Assembly (NCBI GenBank): GCA_905250075.1
Contig: CAJNOP010000662.1
Coordinates: forward strand, 54,480 to 118,479
Direction: 5' to 3'
Length of the DNA stretch: 64,000 nucleotides
Source: Rotaria sp. Silwood1
Lineage: Eukaryota > Rotifera > Eurotatoria > Philodinida > Philodinidae
Part shown: positions 37,055 through 49,311 of the stretch, in pieces
Numbering within the stretch: position 1 is the stretch's first letter
Layout of the letters: each line of letters opens with the position of its first letter
Program-made: the position numbers and the translations under genes
The notes under the pieces: model-generated
What the model was told of the DNA's origin: nothing
What the model saw: the letters and a program-made list of their open reading frames with translations, nothing else
Database searches by the model: none

Positions 37055-38038
37055 TTATTGATGACGCAAAAAATATATTCCAATGGGTTCAGCAATACAT
37101 AATGGTAAGAAACTTAAAGTATATTGAAAAATACCAGTAAATGCAGGAAATACAATTTCAGATTGATTTCGACGAAGACCATGAAAAATTATATGAGCAG
37201 CTTTATCTATCGAAATAGCATGTTGAACCGATCGAGGATAAGAACCAACAAGCATTGGTGTTATAACTGGTCCTGGTGAAATTATATTAACAACTATATT
37301 ATCTTTAGCTAATATACGTCGAAGATCAAGACCAAATGAAAGAACACATTGTTTTGTAGTACCATAAATAGGAGATACAAATGTTGCATAAGCTGCTTGT
37401 GAGGATACAATGGCTATTTGTTTAACACCTTTAACTTCAATTAATGGCATAACTGTATTTATAACACCATTAATATTAATATTAAATGTATCACGAACTG
37501 CTTTATCAAATGTATTTGTTAATGCATGTTGACGAAATGAAATACCAGCATTAGCAATAAGAATATCAACTTGACCATATGTTCGATGAATATCAAGAAG
37601 AACACGTTTCATTTCATCGGAATCAGTTACATCACAAGGATATATCAACAATTTTTTTTGATCATCAGAATTGAAACGATTTTTTACTATTTCAAGTTTT
37701 TCTTTATTTCGACTAATCATAATAATTATTTGACATGATGGAGAATTTTTCAAATAATATTCTACAAGACCTTCACCAATACCTACATATAAAAAATAAA
37801 ATTGTTCAACATTTCTTTCTCGCTCTCTCTGTGTATGCATATATTTGCAAAATATAAACAAACCTTGTGAAGCTCCTGTTATAACAATAATTCGTGGATT
37901 TTGTGGTGCCTGAATATTATCCCATTCATTTTTTTGTTTATTTAAAAAAAACTTTATAATAAACCATAATATATAAAAAGGATATTGCAGAAACCAAGCT
38001 AGAACTTTTAATTGTAAATTATCATCGTAAGATAACAT
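37055..38038 (-). CDS. Membrane-anchored short-chain dehydrogenase/reductase, 2 exons
   Basis: Exons on the minus strand are 38038-37864 and 37782-37055, with an 81-bp intron inside the glycine motif. The product is 300 residues. A hydrophobic N-terminal segment (FLQYPFYILWFIIKFFL) precedes the Rossmann motif TGASQGIGEG, then CDVTDSDE, LIANAGISFR and catalytic Ser with YGTTK (active-site Tyr and Lys), and a PG-motif SPGPVITP. These identify a classical SDR using NAD(P)(H). The anchor plus the motif set suggests a DHRS7-type or 3-ketodihydrosphingosine-reductase-type enzyme at the ER; I cannot decide between them. It is convergent with the KMT5A gene (280 bp between stops) and divergent from the CDC34 gene (690 bp). 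Confidence 0.88.
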   Translation of the reverse strand: MLSYDDNLQLKVLAWFLQYPFYILWFIIKFFLNKQKNEWDNIQAPQNPRIIVITGASQGLFIFCKYMHTQRERERNVEQFYFLYVGIGEGLVEYYLKNSPSCQIIIMISRNKEKLEIVKNRFNSDDQKKLLIYPCDVTDSDEMKRVLLDIHRTYGQVDILIANAGISFRQHALTNTFDKAVRDTFNININGVINTVMPLIEVKGVKQIAIVSSQAAYATFVSPIYGTTKQCVLSFGLDLRRILAKDNIVVNIISPGPVITPMLVGSYPRSVQHAISIDKAAHIIFHGLRRNQSEIVFPAFTGIFQYTLSFLPLCIAEPIGIYFLRHQ

Positions 38039-38728
38039 AATTCAAGTTTCTTATATTCAGAAAGAAAGACAAAAAAGATGTTTAGTATGTTGTTATACTC
38101 TAGATGACTCACACATTGTTAACAAATTCTATTTTTTGATTTAGTTTTAAAATCAATATATTCTATGTGATAATTTAACTGTGAAAAAACTCTAAATTAA
38201 GTTTAACATTTTCTATTTACAGGCAAATTTATATTTTGCTTGTGCTGCTCTCTAGAATTTTCATTGAAATAATTCCTTTTGATCGAATGATAATCACATG
38301 TCGATATGGATTTGCTTTTTTTTGCAACAACATCATATTAAAAAAGAAACAAACAAACAATCATTAGGATATATCAATTACTTCCAGATTTTCATACAGA
38401 TGTCGTTAAAACAAATTTCATATATATATATGTAACTCATTGCAGGAAACAAACGTCCTCTATGTCAAACAATATAACACTCTAGTTAAGTACATCAATC
38501 AAACATGAGACAAAAACAAGGAATGTCCTGAAAATGACATCTATTTAAAACATTCTTTTGATTGGTTAAAAATCCTCTACCTAATTCTGTTCGTCCGTCT
38601 GTTCTGTGTGTTTATTTCTTCTTTTCTATTATTACGGATCATTTATTTGACTTATTTAAATTTTGGTGATGTTTTTAAATTTCTAAATCCAAAAAAAAAA
38701 CGCTAAAACGATATTGAAAAAAACAATA

Positions 38729-41700
38729 ATGAGTCAATCAAGACAAACATCTGGTTTAACAACATCTACATCTCATTATACATCATCTAGATCATTAAAT
38801 TCACCATCCATAAAAGCTCTTCAACTTGAATATGCTAAATTACAAAAAGAACCAGTAGAAGGTTTTACTGTTAAACTTGATGATGATTCAAATTTGTACA
38901 AATGGCATGGTAAAAATAAATAAATCATATGACATTTTTTTTCGTTTCATTCATTTTTCTTTTAATTTCTAGTGGGAATATTTGGACCACCCGATACTCT
39001 ATATGAAGGTGGTTATTTTAAAGCTGATATGGAATTTCCAACAACATATCCATTTGCTCCACCAAAAGTAAATAAATATTTTTGTAATTAGTTCAAATAA
39101 AAAAAGAAAAAAACAAATTATTGACAACAAGGTTATCACGCAATAAACCAATGTGATTAATAGGATAATAAGAGTAGCTTAAAAGAATATGAAATTTTTA
39201 TATTTTTTTTAATATTTGGACGATTCAAATTCTAAGAGCTTTTGTAAATATATATATATGCATTGAATAAACAAAAAAACTTGTAAATAATCATTGATGT
39301 ACTCATTGCATTGAGTCATTGAGGTCAAAATGTTCTAGGAGTATTCCAATAACATCTTTATGTATTTCTTATCAATTATTAACATTTATCATATTGAAAA
39401 AAATTCTTCTAATGAAATATTTCGTTATCGATTGAGTTTAAAATAGTAATATACTGTTAATCAATATAAAAATTAAATAATTTACTCTGAATTTATGGTC
39501 TATATATTCGGATTGGTTTTTATTTCATCGATTCATAAGTTATGTGAGGTTTTAGTTGATAGGTCGATATACTCATATACATGTATCTATATGATTCAAG
39601 TTCAAAGAGAATGATAATATCACAAGGTCAAGATCCTCTTAAATTTACCGTGAATTGAGCCAAGAGATATAATTTTCTATCATGATTATTTCTATAAAAT
39701 AGCCATGCTTTTTCGTTTTAAATAGTCGTACTTTTTCTTTAATGTTTATTTTATAATTTTTTATCCGCAATATTGATATATCTATGAAGAAAAGTTTCAT
39801 GATGTGAATATGACTGAGTGGGTCATAAAGGAATGTATTTCTTAGGAGTCTTTTAACCTAACGAAACGATTTCTTTTTGCAATAGAGTCCTTGTTCGATT
39901 CTCTACAAATTTGTATCTTTTACTTAAATGAAACGACCTACTCCTTATTTGTTTAGATTCGATGAGTCTTTCTTTTAACTATAGAAGCAATGGTGTCTTG
40001 TCCAAGTATGTAACCACCTAACTTTCAAACTGAGATGAAATTCTCTTCACTAAAAATTATGACACCATTCGAATGTTTTTGTTTCGAGCTACTACTGTAT
40101 ACATGATTTCAATTGATTATTAGTCCAAAATTAAGTAATAAAATCTACAGAGTCGTCTTCCGTTTCTGGAAGAGATATCTTCTCGCCAGAAAAAAAACGT
40201 TCTGTTCTATAAGATCAAGAACATCAACGATGGATAACTGAATCTAAAAATTTGAGCATTACATAGTTTTCTAAGTCTTTTATTCGTGATTCGGATGCAC
40301 ACTTAATAATTGAGAACTCACTATAGTCACTTCAACGGTATCTTACTTTTCAACATAATTTATTAAAAATCTTTCTACCTTTTTTCGTACTGATAATTGA
40401 TTGAAGTCTTGTATAATTAAAAGAAAAGCTTACAAAGTCCAATACACGAATTCGTTTCATCGCAACATAAATAAATAACATGTACTACTCTGTTTAAGAG
40501 TCCTGGCCCGTTTTCTGATTCAAAACATTTTTTTTTCGATTTTCAATTGCAATGTTGTTAGTTTGTCTTATTCAGTAATTCTACTAGTATTTCGTAGAAA
40601 TACTTTATAGTCATATAAGATGCACAATAAATAATAATTTAAGATGAACAAACAAGATTACAATTAGATCTAAGGTTGCTAAAGAAAGTATCAGAGTTTC
40701 GAGTAGGGCTGTACCGAGACCGAGCCTCTCGACCGAGAGTCCCGGTCTCGATCATTTGGGTCGAGAGTCTCGGTGTTAATGAATATTGGTCTCGAGTACA
40801 ATTAACTTCTTATTCGTTCTTTATCCTAGGTAAGCATTGTATTCACTCTTGGTCGAAATTATTATTTTTTCAGTTTTTCGACCGAGACTAACCGAGACCG
40901 AGACTGACCGAGATCGAGACTACCCGTACCGAGAGTCTCGGTACATTCCTTGGTTCGAGTCTATGACAACTTCTGTTGTCTCTGTCGATATGTATATAAA
41001 TCTCTCACGAACCGAAAGAGATCCATTGTTTTATGATCCACTCGTTAACTACAATATTATGAATTTTATAATAGGTTCGTTTTCTTACAAAAATGTGGCA
41101 TCCAAATATATACGAGTAAGCTGTAAAAAAGTTTTCTTGTTTTTAAATTAATATGATTGTTTGAATACAGAAATGGTGAAGTATGTATATCAATTCTTCA
41201 TCCACCAACTGAAGATCCTCAATCAGGTGAACATCCAAGTGAACGTTGGAATCCAACACAAAATGTGCGAACAATTTTAATGTCAATCATAAGTTTATTA
41301 AATGAACCAAATTGCTCATCACCGGCTAATGTTGATGCTAGGTAAAATAATACCAATAATAGAAAAACGAAAAGTTTTATTCATTTTCGTTCTATCTAAA
41401 GTGTTATGTATCGAAAATATAAAGAAAATAAGGATAATGAATATGAAACAATAATAAAAAGACAAGTTAATGAATCACGATTAATTGCTGAACAAGAAGG
41501 TATAACCATACCAAAAACACTTGATGATTATGTTGCACCATCACGTGCTGGCGCACTTGGATTAAATAATGGAAAAAATGGTAAACGTTCTGCATACAAT
41601 GCACTATCACATGAAGATGATGTTGATTTAGGAATTGATGTAAAATTTGTTTTTTTCTTGAATATTTTTCTATTGTCTTTTGGCATTTTTTTATTATATA

Positions 41701-41767
41701 GGATGATGATGATCAAATGGCTGATATGGCTGATGATGATGATGCATCTTATGATGAAAGTGATTAA
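38729..41767 (+). CDS. ube2r: UBE2R/CDC34-type ubiquitin-conjugating enzyme, 6 exons
   Basis: Exons 38729-38909, 38973-39067, 41075-41115, 41171-41341, 41402-41639 and 41702-41767 give 263 residues. The third is a 41-bp microexon encoding [14 protein letters not shown]. The UBC fold is complete: [41 protein letters not shown], then the active-site Cys in [12 protein letters not shown]. The acidic-loop insertion [16 protein letters not shown] is diagnostic of CDC34/UBE2R. The tail is acidic ([17 protein letters not shown]), as needed for docking on cullin-RBX1. It supplies ubiquitin to SCF ligases. The first ATG is at 38729; upstream in-frame codons have no ATG. The 2-kb intron 2 holds a hAT-like insertion. 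The gene lies 171 bp upstream of FBXW7 on the same strand. Confidence 0.95.
40704..40951. mobile_element. hAT-like miniature element in the ube2r intron
   Basis: The left end TAGGGCTGTACCGAGAC and the reverse complement of the right end AAGGAATGTACCGAGAC align without gaps (11 identical at the inner side). Flanking octamers GTTTCGAG (40696-40703) and GGTTCGAG (40952-40959) match at 7 of 8 positions. The interior near both ends is built of CCGAGAC/GTCTCGG words in both orientations. There is no transposase; about 248 bp. Confidence 0.6.
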
Positions 41768-41938
41768 GGAAAAAAAACCCCAAAGAATTTTTTTTTCTCT
41801 TCATTTCTCATTGTTTGTCTTATGTAGATTTCATTAACAAAGTTTTTTTCATAATTCTTATTATTTTTCTCCTTTATTTGTAAAAATCTAGAGGTGCTCA
41901 AGCATATATATTGTCTGTTATAATTAATTCTTGTAGAT

Positions 41939-44900
41939 ATGACATCAGAATCTGTTGGAATTTTATCATCACCTGATCGATCAAGTTCACCATCATTAAC
42001 AGAACAAATTGCTCATGAATCTTATACTACAAATCAGATATTTCATGATTATACCGGTGTACTGTCACAACAGATACGTTCACCTGGAAAACGACAGTTG
42101 ACAATTGAAGAATCACTTGTAACTACTAATGATCCTAAACGTGTTTGTAACAGGTAAATTTTAAAGTTCATTTTCTTCTAAAAAAAATAAATTATGGCAA
42201 TTAAGATAAATGCATGGGAGAGTAGCCCGAGGCTTGATATTTTTTATATGTAAATTTTTCATGATTTCTGTCAACACCTACTTGAAAAATATGTTGTAAG
42301 AAAAAGCAAAAAAATCTTTTTTCTCTGTTAATCACGTACTATGGTATTCGTAAAGAGGCGCTTCATTGGACTGAATTTCTTTTCTTATTGAAATAGAAAA
42401 AAAAAAATCAAATATATACGATGAAGTCCACAGAAAGCATTGCGTTTCGTTTGGTGAATATTTTCTGAAAATTGCATGTACTTTTGAATGTACCAAGTCC
42501 AAGGTCGTCTTTGAAGGGGTTATAATCAGATTTTTTAATAATAAGCAAACAAGATTACGTTTATTATTGATATAATTTCTGTTCATAGATTTCATAGTAA
42601 ATTCTAGGAATGAGGAATGGTATGATCCAGAGTTGGAACCGGTCCGGCTCTGGTCCGACCAGACTGGACAGGACCGAATTTTTGCTAGTTTATCATTAAA
42701 AAATTGTTGCTTGTGTCCAAGAATTTCCTCTACTAAAAAAGCTGTTGTTATGATATTTTCACTTCAGAAAAATGTCTTTACGAAAGACTCGATGAATATT
42801 GTGTCATCCACCTAACTGTAAACAGTTCATAGTTCTCTTTATATCTTTATCGATTCCTTTCTGGTGTACCGCTTAATTTTACCTAGATCATATAATTTGT
42901 TTATGTTATTCTATTTAGACAGCTGCCTGAATCACGAAAAATAAATATTTCCACTGTTATGCTAGATTTATTGTAAGCTGGCTCTTTTTTCTTGAACGTA
43001 AGATGAAAAAAAAACAGATTTGATCTGAGTTGCTAACTTATATAGATATCGGGCTCGAAAATTTCACGCATCTTGCTATAAAACATGGTGGTGACAGTTT
43101 CATTCCAAAGTTTTAGTTTTCAGTTCTGATTATGGGTGGCGAACGCCTGTTAACTTATTTTAAATTTAAATTTTTGCGAAGTTAAATTTCAAATAAATCT
43201 TTTTTTTAGAAATGAAAATTTAAATTTATTTTAAATGTAAATTTTGTAAATTGAAGTTTATTTTAAATTTATTTAAGCCTTTCAAATTTACTCAAATCCA
43301 GTTTAAATCAATCTAAATTCAATGTACACCCATTTAATTGGACTTAAATCCAACGGAATGAATTTAAATTGAATTTTATTTGGTTTAAATTGAAGTTTTA
43401 TCGGTGTAGACCAGATTTAAATAAATTTGAAAAATTTAAATGTATATAAATCTAATTTAAATTGAAAATCAATTTAATTTTTTAAATTTATTTTTCGATT
43501 TATTTAAATTTTGGTAAATGTAGGTTGATTATTCCTAATTAGGATTTCTGCACATGAATATTCAATTCTCCTTTACCACCATTATATGTGATTAGATACT
43601 TTTATGGTCGGTTATTTTTGCCAGTTTGGCTGTAAAATTCATCCGGCCGGTTGCTGGCGAGGCCGGATTGGATAGAAAAAACCTGTCCGGCTCCAACTCT
43701 GGTATGATCAAAATAAAAAATCCTATAGAGTCTTTGCAAAAGAATAGTTTAATTAGATATCGCTTTGAAATGCATTGAAAAAATAATTGAATATTACTAA
43801 TGACAAGATTTTATCAATCGAAAGGAACTCATGAAACGACTTTTAGTACTCTTGTCATGAAAACAGAACTGATTTAGATATTTTTTTGAAGTACGACAAA
43901 TATCGAAAAATTTTCGCGTTGATTCTAATTATGAATGGCATAATTCAAATAGAACGATATTATTTTTTTTTCTATCACTTGTGAGAGAATTTCTCAAAGT
44001 GATAAACCGCTATTGAGTCTAGACTGAATGCGTTATGGGTACATCCAGATGAGTTATAAACATTCTAAAAAGAATTTCACGTTTTTAACTTTTTACTGAG
44101 AAGATTTCGAGACGCTGCATAGAGGCAGGTATTAACGAGAAAAGACCTGCTATTACTATAGCTGTAGTTCAGGATAGACATAACACCCAGATCTGAAACA
44201 TTCCTAAAAAAACCTATTCTTATTAAGACCTGTCTCTATGCAAAGTTTTAAGGCGAAATTAGAAAATTCGTTTTTCTGTTTCAATGGTATTCATTTAAAA
44301 AAGTACCGTACATAGTGCAATATCTTCGCAGCAGTGTACACTCGGAGGCTTCTCAATCCATTCATACTACCGAAATATTGCGTTTGTTTTTCAAATCAAT
44401 ATTTTGTTTATTGGAGCAATATTTAAAACATTAGCATCTATTCAATCATTCAACTGCGACAGTCAAAACAAAACGAAGAAATGATGAAAATGTTTTTATC
44501 AATAATCTGCTGAAATTTCAAATATGCCGCAAAAATTCTGCGTCTTCGGATATAAATTTTACGAGAAAGGCTACTTTTCGAGTCGAGTCGAATTGACTTA
44601 CTTTTGCTATTTTTTCGTTCTCTGTTTATTTTTGTAAAGAAATAAGTTTTCATGACGTGAAATCTTGTTTCTAGTTTTTATGCACAAAAATAAAATGACA
44701 AGTTTTGATGAACAAAAATTTAAACTTGTTTATCAACAAATAATATTTACTAATATTTAAACTAATGCTTTCTTGTACTTAATAGATATTAAGATACAAA
44801 TAATTATTTGTGAAAAATTTGAACGATGCAATCTCCTTCAAATTTCAACTCATACAACCGGAATACATATGGTTTTTCTAGGAAGTTTCGTTCATGTTCG

Positions 44901-47900
44901 AAAAATAAGACTACGAATAAAATTTTCTTTCTTTAGAAAGACATTTAGTTTCGTCTGAAACTGATCTTAGTGTGTAAATGATCAACTTTTGATTCTTTCG
45001 AATGAATGGCTCGACTCAACAGAATCTAAGATTCGAGTCTGAATCATGACTAGAAATGTTCGAGACCAGTTCTAGTTCCGGTGTCTTAGATCGGAACTGG
45101 GATCAGTATTGAAGTGTATAGTACAATACTCGATGGTTTTAAGCAAATTATCTCCTACAATATTAAAAAATTATTTTAGATGTCATAGAGATATATTCTA
45201 GAGCAGTTTTCGCTACACCAAGACCACAAAAAAAACTCGGTGCCGTACACCTCTAGTCATGACTCAAACTCGTCTAATCTTGGAAAAGTCTTCAAGAAAA
45301 TCCCTGTCGGAGCGGATTATATGATTGTTCTTCTTTTCTATTGAATAAAATGTAGTTATTTTTACTCATACCATTTTATTCTAAATTAAATGCTACATTC
45401 GATATTACAAAAGTGACGTTTTCACATATTAAGTCTCGCTTTGAAAATTTTTCTTTTTAGTTAAATGCCTACCAAAACTCCCACTACGTATTAGTTCTAT
45501 GTCTTCTTTCTCTCATGAACAGGTCGTAGAAATAGAGAACACAAAATTTTTTTATTCATTGATACTAACTGCATTACTGTTTGGATTGATCTTGATAAGC
45601 GAAAACTCATATGAGTTAGTAGATATCTGCAGAAAATCCCTCTTAAACAATTTCGCACACACTCATATTTTAAATTTTATTCCAACAAAAAAAAATGCTA
45701 TGTTGATTAACTTTCTGAAAGTATATCAGAGTAATACAAAACAGTTTTTCTTCCATTCTCTTTAGAGTTGGATAAAATACTTCTAAGTAAAATTATAAAT
45801 AAATCATTTAAAACGCATATATATCCTCAGCTTATGATAGTCTTGAACGCACTGAATCCTAACAAATGAAAAAATTCTATAAAATACATGTAATAGAGAT
45901 GTGCAGAGTAATACAGGATAAGAGTAAGAAAATTTTCTCACGAGAAAACTATCTGGATCTTTTTTTTTGGACACTCAATATCTTGACAAAAGAACAGTAT
46001 TTTCAGAGTATTCTCCGAGTCATCAGACCAATCTATGAGAGAAAATTTAGAAAATTATTATAATTCAGCTTCAGACACTCATGGATATGAACTCAATATG
46101 AGCTTAAATGGTAGGTGTCAGTTCGGATAGTTTTCTCGTCAGTCAGCGTACAAAGTTGCGAAAAAAGTTGATCTTCTACATCTCTAACATGTTTCCTATT
46201 TTCGTTTATCTAATATTTTGTGAAAAAACAATTGATGTATCTTTTTTTTTTTTGTTTTTCTTTTTAGTAATAATTTTCGAGAACAGCTTGATTTGGAATT
46301 AGTTCCATCACCTGCCATAACAACACCATCGCCATCATTACCATCTTCTTCAAACACTATTGATTCTTTATCATCTTCACCTAGTACACCACTTTCAGCT
46401 GATGTTCTCAATTGGCTATCGATATTTTTAGCTATGTCCAATGATGATCGTAGTCGTGCTACAGAAGCACTTATACGTACTTGTTCAACGAATACTCTTC
46501 AATTAAATCATATAAAAAATCAAATAGAACCATATTTTCAACGTGATTTTATTCGTGATCTACCACGAGAATTAGCCCTACATATCCTTAAATATTTACC
46601 AGCAAATGATGTTGCACGAGCATCACGTACATGTCGATCTTGGTATGCAACATGTAATGATATATTATTATGGAAACGTATATGTCATAGAAAAAAAATT
46701 CCATTAAAACAATTATCAACAATATTTGATGATACAATTGATAATCCATGGAAACGTTCATATGCATGTCATAAGCATTTAGAATATATTTGGCAACATG
46801 GACAACCATTACCAGAACCATTAGTATTACGTGGTCATGAAGATTTTGTTATAACTTGTTTACAATTTGATGGAAAACGTATTGTATCAGGTTCAGATGA
46901 TAATTCATTAAAAATTTGGTCGATTGCGACTGGAAAAGTAAATCAAATTTTTATTTAATACAATGTAAATATTCTTTTTTTCTTTTGTTTATCTAGTGTG
47001 AGCAAACATTAATTGGACATAATGGTGGTGTATGGTGTAGTGAAATGACAGATGATTTAATAGTTAGTGGAAGTACAGATCGAACAATTCGTGTATGGAA
47101 TATAAATACAGGAATTTGTCAACATATTTTATATGGACATACATCAACAGTACGGTGTTTAGCATTACATGGTGATATTGTTGTATCTGGTTCACGTGAT
47201 GCTACTGTTCGGTAAAATATTAAAGAAATTAAAATTTATAAAAAAAAAAAATTTTCGTTTTTTTTTTTTTAGAGTATGGAATATTCGTACAGGTGAACGT
47301 CTTCATATGTTAAGTGGTCATACAGCAGCTGTACGTTGTGTATGTTATAATGGAAAATATGTTGTATCAGGTGCATATGATCATACTATACGTGTATGGT
47401 TACCTGATCAAGAACGTTGTGTACATACACTTGAAGGACATACAAATCGAGTTTATTCTCTTGTCGTATGTATTAAATTTATTATTTATTTTTTATTTTT
47501 TTTAATTCTTTTTAAATGAAATTTAGTTTGATGGTAAACATATTGTATCCGGTTCATTGGATTGTATGATACGTGTGTGGGATGTTGAACAAGGAACATG
47601 TATACATCAGTTAACAGGACATTTATCATTAACAAGTGGAATGCAATTACGTGGAAATATACTTGTTTCTGGAAATGCTGATTCAACAGTAAAAATTTGG
47701 AATATTGAATCTGGAAAATGTCTACATACACTTGCTGGTTAGAAGAAATATTTTTTTTTTGTTTTTGAAATGTTGAATAATGTTTTTTTTAGGAAGAAAT
47801 AAACATGCATCAGCAGTAACGTGGGTGCAAGTTGTAATGAATTATGTTGTTAGTTCAGGTGATGATGGAACTGTTAAATTATGGGATTTAAATACAGGAG

Positions 47901-48430
47901 ATTTTATTCGAAATCTTGTTACACTTGAATCAGCTGGCAATGGAGGTAATATATAAAAAATAATTATTAGTTTATGAAATTATTTCATGAAATATGATGT
48001 TTTGGTGTTGAAGTGTGGAAATAGAAAATTTGAACGTTTACTCCGTCATAGATTGTAACAGAAACTTTAGCAATATTCGTTCCCAGTAAAGATTTTTTAA
48101 AAGTCTATCGAAAGAAAAATAGCTGTCTTTTAACAAAAAACAAATACTCCATCACAACTCTCAATTTTTGCGTCATATTGTTGAGTAGAGATCAATTATT
48201 TGCAAATCATCCTTGAAAAATATCGATTATGCTTAATTGTGAAATCTCAGACATTTTATTATTATGATTAACATATCTAATATGAATACTTTTATTTTTA
48301 TTTTTAAGGTGTTGTTTGGCGAATTAAATGTACAGATTCAGCGTTAGTATGTGCAGCTGGCAGTCGTAACAGCACAGAAGATACTAAAGTGATCATGCTT
48401 GATTTCGATCGCACAACGATCTGTTCATAG
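41939..48430 (+). CDS. fbxw7: FBXW7 (Fbw7/Cdc4) F-box and WD40 substrate receptor, 7 exons
   Basis: Exons 41939-42153, 46268-46937, 46997-47211, 47273-47465, 47527-47737, 47793-47945 and 48309-48430 give 592 residues with all phases consistent. Order: a Ser-rich N-terminus; a dimerisation region ([18 protein letters not shown]); the F-box ([18 protein letters not shown]); then WD40 repeats beginning [20 protein letters not shown] and ending with the [19 protein letters not shown] closing blade. Arginines that read phospho-degrons in human FBXW7 (R465, R479, R505) are kept in [18 protein letters not shown] and [10 protein letters not shown]. The protein recruits phosphorylated substrates such as cyclin E to SCF. 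Intron 1 is 4.1 kb and holds two hAT-like insertions. TTCTTGTAG lies just before the start, so a 5' exon or trans-splice site is possible. Confidence 0.95.
42628..43701. mobile_element. hAT-like non-autonomous element in fbxw7 intron 1
   Basis: Perfect 8-bp duplications GTATGATC flank it (42620-42627 and 43702-43709). The ends are inverted: CAGAGTTGGAACCGGTCCGG on the left and, reverse-complemented, CAGAGTTGGAGCCGGACAGG on the right. An 8-bp duplication with CAGAG-type ends is the hAT signature. Subterminal CCGG/GGTCC words and a central AATTTAAAT-rich palindromic block (43140-43510) fill the 1074 bp. No transposase frame. Confidence 0.85.
44117..44241. repeat. Short inverted repeat
   Basis: GCATAGAGGCAGGTATTAA at the left and its imperfect complement TTAAGACCTGTCTCTATGC at the right enclose about 87 bases. 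A related word, ATTAAGACCTGTTCC, occurs near 49510. Probably a small dispersed element. Confidence 0.45.
45051..45255. mobile_element. Short hAT-like element in fbxw7 intron 1
   Basis: Left end TAGAAATGTTCGAGACC; right end reverse-complemented TAGAGGTGTACGGCACCGAG. Flanks ATCATGAC (45043-45050) and GTCATGAC (45256-45263) match at 7 of 8 positions. About 205 bp with no coding capacity. Confidence 0.5.
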
Positions 48431-48843
48431 TGTTATATGTGTTCTATTGTCTTTAATTCTGTGTCTTTTAAAACGTTTGTCTCAATTCTCATATTTGTTG
48501 TCTATGTTGTTGATTATTCTTTTTTTTTCCTTCTTTCATTTTGTTTCTTCACTATTCTCAGTGTGCCAACTATTGTCGGTTTTTCCTTCTTCTCTTTCTT
48601 TTTTTTTTTCATTGTTCTACTGATTTCTTTTTTTTTTTTTTATATATATATACATATATTATTATTAACTCAACGCACACTGTCCCTCTTGTATCACGTC
48701 TTCATCCCATTAGTAAGAGAAGAAGCACGCGACAAAAACATATATATATGTGTGTGTATGAAAAAAAAACCGAAACAGAAACAAAAATAAACTTCAACTA
48801 GTTTTTTTTTGATCTCTAGAAAACAAAATAAATAAAATAAAAA

Positions 48844-49311
48844 ATGGCTTTTACATTAGACGAATTTCATCAATGTATAATTGATCTATATGAACAATCA
48901 AAAAAAATTCATGATCGATGGCAATTAATTGAAACAACAAAAGGATCATATTTAATTTATTCATTGATTGATAATAATTGTTTAAAATATGAATTTCATG
49001 TTGTATTTAGTGAAAGTTATTCTGTACCTGTATTATATTTTAATATAAGTCATTTAGATGGTTCATTATTATCATTAGATGATATATGGAAATTATTTAT
49101 ACATAAAAAAAATTCTAATATGTATGAAACAATAACACAACAAGAACATCCAATACTTCATCGACCATTTTTTATACTTCATCCTTGTCATACAGAAAAT
49201 TTGTTAAAAAAAGTAGCCGAACAATCAATAAAAAAACGATTTCTTTTTTGGCTTTCAATATATGGACAATCGATTGGTTTACCTCTGTCAGTTAAATATG
49301 CAATGGTTTAA
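48844..49311 (+). CDS. atg10: ATG10 autophagy E2-like enzyme, single exon
   Basis: An intronless frame of 155 residues starting at the first ATG (AAAAATGGC). The C-terminal half carries the ATG10 signature: TQQEHPILHRPFFILHPC, where the Cys of the HPC motif is the catalytic residue, followed by a LFWLSIYGQSIGLPLSVKYA tail matching the conserved WLSIVGP..GL-type ending. ATG10 transfers ATG12 to ATG5 in autophagosome formation in the cytosol. The central strand LKYEFHVVFSESYSVPVLYF fits the E2-like fold. It lies 413 bp after the FBXW7 stop on the same strand, continuing a run of three ubiquitin/ubiquitin-like conjugation genes. An AATAAA-like signal follows near 49333. Confidence 0.92.
   Translation: MAFTLDEFHQCIIDLYEQSKKIHDRWQLIETTKGSYLIYSLIDNNCLKYEFHVVFSESYSVPVLYFNISHLDGSLLSLDDIWKLFIHKKNSNMYETITQQEHPILHRPFFILHPCHTENLLKKVAEQSIKKRFLFWLSIYGQSIGLPLSVKYAMV

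Noticed and set aside
48399-48801. Three overlapping hydrophobic frames after fbxw7
   Set aside because: T-rich 3' UTR of fbxw7; no conserved start, no domain.
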